From: Archangium sp. | GTDB taxonomy: Bacteria; Myxococcota; Myxococcia; Myxococcales; Myxococcaceae | DNA length: 64,000 bases | Assembly: GCA_030695565.1 (NCBI GenBank) | Contig: JAUYRZ010000063.1 | Location: 84,590-148,589 of the forward strand | Reading direction: 5' to 3' | Translations under genes and position numbers: made by a program | Notes under the pieces: model-generated | The model's database searches: none | Told to the model about the DNA's origin: nothing | Seen by the model: the letters and a program-made list of their open reading frames with translations, nothing else | In this document: in pieces, positions 50,964 through 59,402 of the stretch | How the letters are laid out: the number at the start of each line of letters is the position of its first letter | Position numbering within the stretch: position 1 is the stretch's first letter

Positions 50964-52543
50964 TAATCGATCAACACCCCTGGATTGAGCACCCCCGCCG
51001 GATCCAACTCGCGCTTCACCGCCCGCAACGAAGTGGCGAACAAGTCGGGCCGCTCGTTGTCGTACCAGGGCCGGTGCGTACGCCCGACCGCGTGGTGATG
51101 CGTGATCGTCCCGCCCGCCTTCGCCAGAGCATCACCGGCGATCTTCTTGATCTCCGCCCACTGCTCCAACTCGGCGCCCTTCTTCGCGCGCCCGAGGAAC
51201 GTGAAATACGGAGCAGGACCATCCGGATACACATGAGTGAACCGGCACGTCACCACACCCCCGCCACAAATCTGCTCCAACCCCGCCCGCATCGCCTCGG
51301 TCACCGCCGCATAGAGCGCAGGGAACGCTGTCCACGTGCAAGCGGTCTCGAACGTATCGGCCACGATGCCCAGCCGAATCATCGCGTCTTGGAGATACGG
51401 CCCTTTCAAGAACGACGCACGCCAGCTCTCGCCCGCGTCACCCGGCCGCGAGCCCGAAGTCTTCCCCCTGGGGCACGTACCGCCGAACGACTCCGCCAAC
51501 GCGACAGCGCGATCAATCCACGCGTCGAGCGGGTGATCAGCTGACTCGAACCCCAACACCAGCACCGACGAGCCATCGAAGGTGACGCCGTTGATCATCG
51601 CCTCCTGCGAATCGAGCAGCCGGCAGTTCGAAGGTGACAACCCCGACTGCGCGATCGCCCGCGTCGCCTCGACCGCGCGCTCGTAGTTCTCGAAGTGAAT
51701 CGAAGCACCGGCCCGGAACGTCGGCCGCGGCCGAACCCGCATCCACGCCTCGGTGATCACCCCCAGCGTGCCTTCACTGCCGATCACCAACCGATTCGGG
51801 TCCACCCCCGCCCCGCTCGAAGGAAACCGCTTCGTCTCGAACAGCCCGCGCGGGGTCACCATGCGCACCGACTCGACGAAGTCATCGATGTGCGTGAGCA
51901 CGGTCGCGAAGTGGCCACCTGCGCGCGTGGCGATCCACCCGCCGAGCGTGGAGAACTCGAACGACTGCGGATAGTGCCGCAAGGTGAACCCACGCGCGCC
52001 GAGCTGTTGCTCCAGCGCAGGCCCGAAGACGCCGGCCTCGAGCCGCGCGACTTGCGACACCTCATCGAGCTCGAGCAACCGGCCGAGCTTCGCGAGGTCC
52101 AGGCTCAACGAGCCGCGGTGATTCGCGCCGAGCTTCGGCTCCACGCCGCCCACCACCGAAGAGCCACCACCGAACGGCGTGACCGAGAGCCGCTCCCGCT
52201 CGGCGATCTCCAACGTCAACGTCAGCTCGCGTTCGTTCGTCGGCGTGACCACCAGGTCCGGCGCCGCCGAGAAGTCACCGCGCAGACCGCGAACCCGATC
52301 GGGGTAGCCCTTGCCCATCGCGTGGGCCGCGCGCTCCAGGTCGGCCGTCGACGCGAACCCCTTCAGCTCGGCAGGCACCTCCACCTTCGAACGCGGCACC
52401 CGCGGCGCTGAGGCCGACTCGACCTCACTGGGCCCGAAGAACGGCTCCACCCGGCCCTGCGTCTCGTCGAGGCTGACTGCCGCTTCGAGGTCGCCCCAGC
52501 CCCACAGGTTTCGAGTGCTCACCGCGCGCAGCCTGCCAAACAT
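50963..52543 (-). CDS. FAD-binding oxidase, alkylglycerone-phosphate-synthase-like
   Basis: 526 aa from the ATG at 52543; the long upstream in-frame extension overlaps the divergent gene and is rejected. FAD-binding type 4 pattern: PFGGGSSVVGG and GGWIATRAGGHF. A C-terminal part reading THHHAVGRTHRPWY and AVKRELDPAGVLNPG agrees with AGPS (HHH active-site triplet and DPxG end). The N-terminus NLWGWGD also fits. AGPS makes the ether bond of alkyl lipids, and ether lipids are known from myxobacterial development. Other VAO-family oxidases remain possible. Confidence 0.82.
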   Translation of the reverse strand: MFGRLRAVSTRNLWGWGDLEAAVSLDETQGRVEPFFGPSEVESASAPRVPRSKVEVPAELKGFASTADLERAAHAMGKGYPDRVRGLRGDFSAAPDLVVTPTNERELTLTLEIAERERLSVTPFGGGSSVVGGVEPKLGANHRGSLSLDLAKLGRLLELDEVSQVARLEAGVFGPALEQQLGARGFTLRHYPQSFEFSTLGGWIATRAGGHFATVLTHIDDFVESVRMVTPRGLFETKRFPSSGAGVDPNRLVIGSEGTLGVITEAWMRVRPRPTFRAGASIHFENYERAVEATRAIAQSGLSPSNCRLLDSQEAMINGVTFDGSSVLVLGFESADHPLDAWIDRAVALAESFGGTCPRGKTSGSRPGDAGESWRASFLKGPYLQDAMIRLGIVADTFETACTWTAFPALYAAVTEAMRAGLEQICGGGVVTCRFTHVYPDGPAPYFTFLGRAKKGAELEQWAEIKKIAGDALAKAGGTITHHHAVGRTHRPWYDNERPDLFATSLRAVKRELDPAGVLNPGVLID

Positions 52544-52597
52544 CCAGATTGACGGGGAGTTTGCCGGGGTCTTGTTCGCCACCCCCAAACCCGGGTA

Positions 52598-53200
52598 ATG
52601 CCGCATTGCGCCATGCATGAAGAGCCTATCCAGCTGTCGGTGTCGCGTTTCCGGGTCCACTCCGAGGATCCGTCGTTCAACGTGACCTGGCGTGGGGGTT
52701 CGCGCTTCGTGCTGACGGGCGAAGTGAACCTGGATCCTTCCGCTGAGCTCGACGTCTCGACGCCCAACGACGTGGTCGAGGTTTCGCTCGCGCGCCGCAG
52801 CACCCCGGAGCACGCCGTCGCGATGTTGCGCCGCGCCCTGCCCCGCTCGATCTCGATGCGCCATCACCCCGTGGAAGACGGCGTCGAAATCGTCTTTCAG
52901 GAGGCGCTGGTGCCCGCGGCGAAGACGCCCCGCTTCCGCATCTTCTCCACCGACGCGCAGCTGCGCGTGAAGCAGCTCGACGAGAACAAGATCGAGTTCC
53001 TGGGTGGCATTGGCGAAGACTGCCTGCTCACGGTGCTGTGCGATTCGCGCCGGGTGACCATCTCATTGCCCCGCGGCTCGTCTGCGCTCGCGATCGCCGC
53101 CCGCGTCGGGTCGAACGTGCCGCACGGTTTCCGCGCGCTCGTCGATGGACCGGTCGTCAGTGTCTGGAAAGACGCCGACTTCTTCTCCGCGGTCGCCTGA
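52598..53200 (+). CDS. Unrecognised beta-rich protein, first of a paralog pair
   Basis: 200 aa (a start at 52613 is equally possible). No signal peptide or TM. The sequence divides into two halves of about 95 residues with a shared pattern: a strand pair, then an Arg-x-x-(S/T)-P/S-x-x-A motif with a helix (RRSTPEHAVAMLRRALP; PRGSSALAIAARVG), then a variable end. The protein at 53278 has the same plan. I do not recognise the family. Divergent from the AGPS-like gene, 54 bp between starts. Confidence 0.7.
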   Translation: MPHCAMHEEPIQLSVSRFRVHSEDPSFNVTWRGGSRFVLTGEVNLDPSAELDVSTPNDVVEVSLARRSTPEHAVAMLRRALPRSISMRHHPVEDGVEIVFQEALVPAAKTPRFRIFSTDAQLRVKQLDENKIEFLGGIGEDCLLTVLCDSRRVTISLPRGSSALAIAARVGSNVPHGFRALVDGPVVSVWKDADFFSAVA

Positions 53201-53277
53201 AAGTTTCGCGCGGTTTCTGCAAAGCCTGTTGACGGTGCTCGCCTGGGCTCTCACCCGCGCGCCGCCGACAATCGGTC

Positions 53278-53889
53278 ATGTGGTCTGCTGAGAAGACTGA
53301 TCCCATGACGCTGGTGCACCCCCGTTCCGCGAACGTCGCGGTGCTCTCGGCGGGTCAGGGGCTCAGCGTGACCGAGATCACCACCGGCACCCTGCACTTC
53401 CGCTTCGAGCCCACGGAGACGCACCAGCCGTTCGCGTCGCTTTCTCTTCGCGTCGATGGTTCGTTCGTCACGCTCACCGTGCCTCGCGTGTTGGGCACCG
53501 AGTACCTGCGTGAAGCGCTGCATGGCGCGTTGCCCGAGGGCTATCTGGTGCTCGCCCACCCCAGCGACGACGCGTTGATCGTCACCATCGCGCGCGCCTG
53601 TGAGGTCGAGCCCACGCCCCATCTCTTCTGCACCTCGTACGACACCACCATGCGCGCGCGGAAGGTCGGCACCAACCGGCTGCTGCTCAAGGGCGTCGCG
53701 CGCGGCAAGGGCGACCTCCAGGTGCGCATCAACGAGCGGGAGTTCAGGCTGCGGCCGACGCGCGGTGAGACGCCGATGGCGCTGTCGATTCGCATGCGCG
53801 AGCTGCTGAAAGAGACGCACATCACCTTGTTGAGCGTGCCCGACACCGAGGACGGTGACGTGGTGCTCACGGTGCTGCCGCGCCGCTGA
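53278..53889 (+). CDS. Unrecognised beta-rich protein, second of a paralog pair
   Basis: 203 aa (an alternative ATG is at 53305). Same two-half plan as the gene just upstream: TVPRVLGTEYLREALHGALP in half one and NEREFRLRPTRGETPMALSIRMREL in half two, aligning with PRGSSALAIAARVG of the neighbour. No membrane segment or signal peptide. 77 bp after the first paralog and 12 bp before the CysQ-like gene, so the three may form an operon. Function unknown. Confidence 0.72.
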   Translation: MWSAEKTDPMTLVHPRSANVAVLSAGQGLSVTEITTGTLHFRFEPTETHQPFASLSLRVDGSFVTLTVPRVLGTEYLREALHGALPEGYLVLAHPSDDALIVTIARACEVEPTPHLFCTSYDTTMRARKVGTNRLLLKGVARGKGDLQVRINEREFRLRPTRGETPMALSIRMRELLKETHITLLSVPDTEDGDVVLTVLPRR

Positions 53890-53901
53890 TATTCCGTCAG
53901 C

Positions 53902-54723
53902 GTGTACTCGAAGGAACTCGAAGTCGCGGGCACGTTGGCGCGCGAGGCTGCGGCGGTCATTCGTGAGGTCTACGAGACGCCGTTCTCCGTGGTGCAGAAG
54001 GCTGGCGGCGGTGGTCCCGTCACCGAGGCCGACAAACGCGCCAATGAGCTGATCGTCAAAGGGCTGCAGGCGGCGTTTCCCGGCGATGACATCGTGGCCG
54101 AGGAGTCGGCGCATCTGGCACCGAAGACCAACCGGGTGTGGTTCGTGGATCCGCTCGATGGCACGCGCGAGTTCGTGGATCGCAATGGGATGTTCGCGGT
54201 GCACATCGGGTTGGCGATCGAGGGGGCTCCAGTGGCGGGCGTGGTGCTGGCTCCGATGCAGGGTGCGTTGTGGAGCGGCGCGGTGGGGTCTCCGTGCGTG
54301 TTGGAGATGGGGGAGCAGCGGCGAGAGTTGAAGATGTCGCCGGTGTCGCAGACGAAGGACTTGCGGCTGCTGGTGTCGCGGTCGCACAAGTCGAAGAAGA
54401 CGGCGGCGATTCGCGATGCGCTGGGGATCACCCAGGTTCGTGAGCAGGGCAGCGTGGGGTTGAAGTGCGCGCTGCTCGCGATGGGTGAGGCGGAGCTGTA
54501 TCTGCATCCGAGCGACCGGAGCTCACGCTGGGATTCGTGTGCGCCGCAGGCGGTGATCGAGGCGGCCGGCGGCATGCTGCTCGACTTCGGTGGCCTGAAG
54601 TACGGCTACGACGGTCGGGAGATCGTGAACTCGCGTGGGCTGGTGGCGTGTGCGCGTGAGACGTGGCCGATGATTCAGGAGACGGTCATTCGCATCGCGC
54701 GAGAGACGAAGATCATCACTTAG
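53902..54723 (+). CDS. cysQ: CysQ-like inositol monophosphatase-superfamily enzyme
   Basis: 273 aa, GTG start. Metal-site motifs: GPVTEADKRANE, EES (AEESAHL), WFVDPLDGTREFVDRNGMF, and the C-terminal SSRWDSCAPQAVIEAAGG. This is the order of 3'(2'),5'-bisphosphate nucleotidase CysQ, which recycles PAP formed in sulfate assimilation. Plain inositol monophosphatase activity cannot be excluded. It fits the sulfur genes at the left edge but is not linked to them. Confidence 0.88.
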   Translation: MYSKELEVAGTLAREAAAVIREVYETPFSVVQKAGGGGPVTEADKRANELIVKGLQAAFPGDDIVAEESAHLAPKTNRVWFVDPLDGTREFVDRNGMFAVHIGLAIEGAPVAGVVLAPMQGALWSGAVGSPCVLEMGEQRRELKMSPVSQTKDLRLLVSRSHKSKKTAAIRDALGITQVREQGSVGLKCALLAMGEAELYLHPSDRSSRWDSCAPQAVIEAAGGMLLDFGGLKYGYDGREIVNSRGLVACARETWPMIQETVIRIARETKIIT

Positions 54724-54736
54724 GAAAAGCGCGACA

Positions 54737-54775
54737 GCCCTCTCCCCGACCCTCTCCCCCTCGGGGAGAGGGAGG
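54737..54775. repeat. Dispersed palindromic repeat copy
   Basis: GCCCTCTCCCCGACCCTCTCCCC, CTC, GGGGAGAGGGAGG in the gap between convergent genes after the CysQ-like gene. Confidence 0.75.
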
Positions 54776-54800
54776 CACTTGGTGCACTGGTCTTTGTTCT

Positions 54801-56066
54801 CTACTTCATGTGTTCGGCGACCAGCTGCTCCAGCCGGCTCAACGCGAGCTCCATCGTCGCCATCGACGGGCCGAAGCTGAAGCGCACGTACTGACGGAAA
54901 CGCGAAGCCCGTGAAGACCGCCGCTTGCCCGGGTTCACGTCGAAGAACTCACCCGGCACCACGATCACCTTCTTCTGCAGCGCCGCCTTGAAGAAGCCCA
55001 TGCCGTCGTTGAGCGGCGCCGGCAGCTGCCCCACGTTGCCCCAGACGTAGAACGTCCCGTCCGGCACGCGGTCCACCCGAACACCCAGCCGCTGCAGCCC
55101 CGCCAGCAACCGATCCCGCTTCGCGCGGAACACCGTGTGGATCGCGTTGGTCTCCTGAATCACGTGCGACTCTTCGAGCAACGGAATCGCCGCGCGCTGA
55201 ATCGGCTTGCTGCCACCACCATCGAGAAAGCTGCCCGCTGACGCGACCGCGTCGATCACCTTCTTGGGGCCGATCGTCCACGTGGTGCGCCAACCCGGGT
55301 ACCGCCAGTTCTTGGTCAGCCCATCGAAGAGCACCACCGGATCGCGGTTCACGTCTTCCACGTACCGCGCGGCGCTCTCGATCGGCAGCCGGCCCGGCGG
55401 CGCGTTCCAGATGTAGTGCGAATAGAACTCGTCGACGAGCAACGCGCAGTCGAGCTCGCGCGAGATGGCCACCCACTTCTCCAGCTCGTCGCCCTGGATC
55501 ACCTTGCCCGTCGGGTTGCAGGGGTTCGAGAGCAACAGCGCCGAGAGCCCGCGGCCCATGATCTCTTTGCGCAGCTCGTCGGGCGTGAACGCATAACCCC
55601 GATCACCATCGAGCAGAATCGGGATGGGCGTGAACGCCTTGAAGATGTCGAGCAGCTCTTCATACGCCGTGTAGTCCGGCAGGAAGTGCCCGAGGTTCAC
55701 GTGACCCAACGCCGCAGCAGCCCGGGTCAGCGCCGCGCGGCCGCCACCCGAGACCGACACGTTCTCCGCCGAGTACTGCGACTTCTTCCCCTTGCGGTAG
55801 AGCCGGTTGTAGAGCCCCGCGATCGCCTCGCGCAGCTCCCACAAGCCGGCGACCGGCGCGTACTCCTGATCATCGACGTCGATTTCCACGCGCGAGATGC
55901 GAGGCGGAGCGCCCGCGATGTCACCCGTCTCGGGCTGGCCCTGGCCCAGGTTGCACCAGTCGGTGTCGCGGGGGCTGAAGCCGAGTCGCGTGGCTTCCCC
56001 CGTGACGTAGATGACACCTGTTCTGGGAACCTGTCGGAACGCTGCGATGGGGCTGTCTTCACTCAC
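54801..56066 (-). CDS. Class I/II aminotransferase
   Basis: 421 aa, GTG start. PLP-binding pattern: VSVSGGGRAALTRAAA, LLLSNPCNPTGKVI, DCALLVDEFYSHYIW, DGLTKNWRYPGWRTTW with the Schiff-base Lys near residue 252, and RFSFGPS at the end. It is a fold-type I aminotransferase of the aspartate/alanine/aromatic type; the amino acid is not clear. The start lies inside the end of the upstream glutaredoxin gene, so they are cotranscribed. Confidence 0.9.
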   Translation of the reverse strand: MSEDSPIAAFRQVPRTGVIYVTGEATRLGFSPRDTDWCNLGQGQPETGDIAGAPPRISRVEIDVDDQEYAPVAGLWELREAIAGLYNRLYRKGKKSQYSAENVSVSGGGRAALTRAAAALGHVNLGHFLPDYTAYEELLDIFKAFTPIPILLDGDRGYAFTPDELRKEIMGRGLSALLLSNPCNPTGKVIQGDELEKWVAISRELDCALLVDEFYSHYIWNAPPGRLPIESAARYVEDVNRDPVVLFDGLTKNWRYPGWRTTWTIGPKKVIDAVASAGSFLDGGGSKPIQRAAIPLLEESHVIQETNAIHTVFRAKRDRLLAGLQRLGVRVDRVPDGTFYVWGNVGQLPAPLNDGMGFFKAALQKKVIVVPGEFFDVNPGKRRSSRASRFRQYVRFSFGPSMATMELALSRLEQLVAEHMK

Positions 56067-56319
56067 GTCGTGGCACCTTCGAGACGAGCAACGCCGCCTC
56101 GAGCTCCTGATGGTCGAACCTCAAGCGAAGCCGCTCGATTCCGTCGATGACTACCACCGGCACGTCAAAGCGGTACTTCTCGAAGAGCAGGGGGTCCTCG
56201 AGGATGTTGTGCCGGATCACCTCGAAAATGAAGCCCGCGCTGGTGTCAGCCAGCACCTCGAGGGCCTCCTCGCACAACGAGCAGCCAGGCTTTCCGTAGA
56301 CGTGGATCTCAGTAGGCAT
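56059..56319 (-). CDS. Glutaredoxin-like protein (DUF836 type)
   Basis: 86 aa. EIHVYGKPGCSLCEEALEVL holds the CxxC-like redox pair, and VPVVVIDGIERLRLRFDHQELEAAL the cis-Pro strand and C-terminal helix of the glutaredoxin-like DUF836 fold. Its ATG at 56319 overlaps the divergent DUF4388 gene start region (CATG). Its end overlaps the aminotransferase start. Confidence 0.88.
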   Translation of the reverse strand: MPTEIHVYGKPGCSLCEEALEVLADTSAGFIFEVIRHNILEDPLLFEKYRFDVPVVVIDGIERLRLRFDHQELEAALLVSKVPRRE

Positions 56320-56323
56320 GAGA

Positions 56324-57466
56324 ATGAACCCAATGCGTGGGCTGGCCGGCGACTTCGCGACGATGCCCCTCAAGGACCTCGTCGTCTACCTGTGGAATCG
56401 GCAGGCCACGGGTCAGTTGGTCCTCGAGTACCGCGGCGTGCACAAGGAAGTGCTGCTTGAGAACGGCGCCATCTACAACGCCTCGTCCAACCTGCCCCGC
56501 GAGTACGTGGGCCAGTACCTCATCAACCTGGGTCACATCACCGAGGATCAATTCCACCGCGCCTACGCAACGCAGAAGGAGACCAAGGTCTTCCTCGGGC
56601 GCATCCTGGAGATGATCGGCGCCGTCTCGCGCGAGACGCTCGAGGTGGTGCTCAGCACCAAGTTCCGCGAGACCATCCTCGACGCGTTCAACTGGGTCGA
56701 AGGCAGCTTCCGTTTCGAGCAGGGCAAAAAGCCGCCGCAGCCCGACGGCATCCGCGTCGACGTTCCGCTCATCGAAGTGCACAAAGAGAGCGACTTTCGC
56801 GTGCAGGCCTGGAACCTGATGCGCCAGACCTTTCCTTCCGGCGCGTGCACCCTCTCGCTGCTCGAGCACAACCTGGTCGAGCCCCCGAAGCCCGGCAGCA
56901 TCGACGAGAAGATGTTCGTGTCGATCGGCGCAGGTCAGACCATCGACGAGATGGCGCTCAAGCTGCACGCCACCGACTACTTTCTCTACAACCGGCTCTA
57001 CGCCTACTTCCACATGGGCGCGCTGCAAGTGCACGAGCCCTCGGGCCCCCAGCTCGACATCGGGGTGGACTTAGGCCTCGGTGACAGCCCCACCGCCGAG
57101 CAGCTGCTCGAGAACGCCCGCGCCTTCTTCGAGAAGACCAACTTCCGCGACGCGTGGACGCTGGCCAAACGCAGCAACGAAGTGACCCCCACGCTCGACG
57201 CCGCCCTGTTGATGCGGGAGATCGACGTCGTCTGGCTGCCCGCCCTGCGCGCCGACTTCGTCTCGTCGGGCAAGGTGCCCGGCATGCTGATTGGCCCCGA
57301 GCAGCTGGCCAAGCTCACCCTCACCGCGCCCGAGCGCTACCTGCTCTCGCGCGTCGACGGGAAGCGCGACGTCGAGAACATCCTGCGCATCGCCCCGCTC
57401 CGGGAGTTCGAGGCGCTGGTGGCCTTCGATCGCTTCCTCACGCAGAAGTGGATCAGGCTTCAGTAA
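56324..57466 (+). CDS. DUF4388-domain protein
   Basis: 380 aa from the ATG at 56324; ATGs at 56318 and 56333 are possible. The N-terminal part matches DUF4388: LAGDFATMPLKDLVVYLWNRQATGQLVLEYRG and EVLLENGAIYNASSNLPREYVGQYLINLG. A winged-helix-like middle (PERYLLSRVDGKR at the end repeats the same motif type) and a helical C-terminus follow. DUF4388 proteins are common in myxobacteria and link to two-component and social-motility systems. No TM. It is 23 bp before the ABC permease and may share its transcript. Confidence 0.85.
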   Translation: MNPMRGLAGDFATMPLKDLVVYLWNRQATGQLVLEYRGVHKEVLLENGAIYNASSNLPREYVGQYLINLGHITEDQFHRAYATQKETKVFLGRILEMIGAVSRETLEVVLSTKFRETILDAFNWVEGSFRFEQGKKPPQPDGIRVDVPLIEVHKESDFRVQAWNLMRQTFPSGACTLSLLEHNLVEPPKPGSIDEKMFVSIGAGQTIDEMALKLHATDYFLYNRLYAYFHMGALQVHEPSGPQLDIGVDLGLGDSPTAEQLLENARAFFEKTNFRDAWTLAKRSNEVTPTLDAALLMREIDVVWLPALRADFVSSGKVPGMLIGPEQLAKLTLTAPERYLLSRVDGKRDVENILRIAPLREFEALVAFDRFLTQKWIRLQ

Positions 57467-57489
57467 ATCTGTGTAGGGTCCGCCGCCGC

Positions 57490-58410
57490 ATGGAGGACTT
57501 TCACGAAATCGGGGCCATCTGGAGAGGCGAAACCCGCCGCGCGCTGAGAAGTGGGCGCGTGCTGGTGCTCCTCATCTTGTTTCTGCTCTTCGTCGGGCTG
57601 TCGCTGACGGTGGGGGCAGGCCTGAGCCGCATCGCCGACTCCCAGCTGTCTCTGGCGACCGGCGGGGCCACCCCGACCGCCGAGCAGGTCGAAGGCCCCC
57701 GCAAGCAGTTTCTCCAGACCTTCGTCACGGAAGACGAAGCGATGCTCGAGTCACTGGCGGCGATCCCGCTCATGTTGCTCGCGGTGTTCAAGGTCACCCT
57801 GCGCTTCCTTCCTCTCTTCATCGCGCTGATGGGCTTCGACCAGCTCGCGGGCGAGGTGGGGCCCAAATCGGTGCGGTACCTGGTGGTGCGCGTCAAACGC
57901 AGCTCGATCATCCTGGGCAAGCTGCTCTCCCAGATGACGCTGTTCGCGCTCCTGATGAGCATCTGCACGGTGTTGATGGTGCTGGTGGCGAAGATCCTCA
58001 ACCCCCTGTTCGCCCCCGCCGACGTCGCCTTCTGGACGGGCAAGCTCATCATCTCGTCGATGGTGCTCTCGCTGGCCTACCTCTCGCTGACCGCGCTCTT
58101 CAGCGCGCTGGTGAAACAAGGCGGCGTCAGCCTGGTGCTCAACGTGATCGCGCTCTTCGTGATCTGGTTCGTGGCGCTGATCGGCAGCGCGTGGCGTCTG
58201 CCCGGCGAGTTGGCCATGCAAGGAAGCCTGTCGATGATCAAGGCAGAGTCGGCCTGGGGTTACATCCGCTACGCGTCGGTCTGGCAGTACGGCGACGATC
58301 TGCTCCACCCGCATTGGGGGCGCTTCCTCACCGCGGCGCTGGTGCACGTGGGCTTCGGGCTCGTCTTTCTCGGCCTGGCACAGCTCGCGTTGCGAAAGAG
58401 GGACCTGTGA
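57490..58410 (+). CDS. ABC transporter permease
   Basis: 306 aa from the ATG at 57490. Six hydrophobic segments (VLVLLILFLLFVGLSLTV; LSQMTLFALLMSICTVLMVLV; VLNVIALFVIWFVALI; LVHVGFGLVFLGLAQLA) with a large loop after the first. Fits the ABC-2 exporter type. The stop overlaps the start of the ATPase gene (GTGA). Substrate unknown. Confidence 0.88.
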   Translation: MEDFHEIGAIWRGETRRALRSGRVLVLLILFLLFVGLSLTVGAGLSRIADSQLSLATGGATPTAEQVEGPRKQFLQTFVTEDEAMLESLAAIPLMLLAVFKVTLRFLPLFIALMGFDQLAGEVGPKSVRYLVVRVKRSSIILGKLLSQMTLFALLMSICTVLMVLVAKILNPLFAPADVAFWTGKLIISSMVLSLAYLSLTALFSALVKQGGVSLVLNVIALFVIWFVALIGSAWRLPGELAMQGSLSMIKAESAWGYIRYASVWQYGDDLLHPHWGRFLTAALVHVGFGLVFLGLAQLALRKRDL

Positions 58411-59315
58411 GCGCAGCGATCGAGATCAAAGGACTGAGCAAACACTTCGGCGCCAAGGTGGCGGTCAACGGGGTCACCTTCAACGTCGAAGAAGGCCACT
58501 GCTACGGGCTGATCGGCCCCAACGGCGCGGGCAAGACCACCACCTTCTCCATGATGTGCGGGTTCCTCTTCCCCACCAGCGGCAGCATTCGCGTGTTGGG
58601 TCTCGACCCCACCGAACCCGGCGTGCTCAAGCGCAAGGTCGGGGTGCTCCCGCAAGACGCGATCCTCCCGCCCACGTGGCCGGTGGGCGAGCTGCTCACG
58701 TACTACGGCGAGCTCTCGGGCCTGCCCAACTCGGAGTCGGAAGCGAAGGCCGCCCTCGAGCGCGTGCAGCTGCCCGAGACCTGGAACGTGCAGGCCGGCG
58801 CGCTCTCACACGGCATGCACAAGCGCGTGTCGATGGCCCAGGCGCTGATGGGTTCGCCCCCGGTGATCTTCCTCGACGAGCCGACCGCCGGCCTCGACCC
58901 GAAGATCGCCGCCTCGGTGCGCAACGTGATCCGCGACCTGAAGGGCAAACACACGGTGGTGGTCTCCAGCCACAACCTGCAGGAGCTCGAGGAGCTCTGC
59001 GATGCCTCGGCGATCCTCGACAAGGGCAAGCTGGTCAGCGCGTCGAGCATGGCCGAGCTCACCGGTCAGATGGCCGAGTTCCGCGTGCAGATCGCCAGGG
59101 GCCAGGTGCCGCTCGAGGAGCTCAAGGCTTTGCTCGGCGTGAAGGACGCGAAGCTCGAGGCGAACAACGTGTTGTGCGTCTCGTACGACAGCGTGACCGT
59201 GCAGCCCGAGGAGATCATCACCCGCGCCGTGGGTCTGCTCGCCACGAAGAACGTGTTGTTCCTCACCGTGTGGCGCGGCAAGCGCCTCGAAGAGCGTGTG
59301 CTGCAGCTGACTTAA
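58407..59315 (+). CDS. ABC transporter ATP-binding protein
   Basis: 302 aa, GTG start overlapping the permease stop. Walker A GPNGAGKTT, Q-loop VGVLPQDA, signature LSHGMHKRV (variant of LSGGxxxR), Walker B VIFLDEPTAGLDP and the H-loop SSHNL. Forms the exporter with the upstream permease. The variant signature is unusual, with His in place of the second Gly of LSGG. A weak hairpin (GCAGGG/CCCTGC at 59341-59366) follows. Confidence 0.9.
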   Translation: MSAAIEIKGLSKHFGAKVAVNGVTFNVEEGHCYGLIGPNGAGKTTTFSMMCGFLFPTSGSIRVLGLDPTEPGVLKRKVGVLPQDAILPPTWPVGELLTYYGELSGLPNSESEAKAALERVQLPETWNVQAGALSHGMHKRVSMAQALMGSPPVIFLDEPTAGLDPKIAASVRNVIRDLKGKHTVVVSSHNLQELEELCDASAILDKGKLVSASSMAELTGQMAEFRVQIARGQVPLEELKALLGVKDAKLEANNVLCVSYDSVTVQPEEIITRAVGLLATKNVLFLTVWRGKRLEERVLQLT

Positions 59316-59402
59316 GACCTCACGGAGATCTCTTGGCGCGGCAGGGTGCAGAGCAACGCCCCCTGCGTCCTTCGATGGACCTCCCAGGTTCTCCGCGCGC
59401 CT

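Noticed and set aside
52544..52867. N-terminal extension of the AGPS-like gene
   Set aside because: The in-frame extension to 52867 overlaps the divergent paralog gene and has no family similarity; the ATG at 52543 is better.
53205..53260. TTGACG promoter before the second paralog
   Set aside because: No -10 element at suitable spacing.
4333..54775. Repeated CCCTCTCCC hairpins as a CRISPR array
   Set aside because: Copies are kilobases apart with no regular spacers; they are dispersed palindromes.
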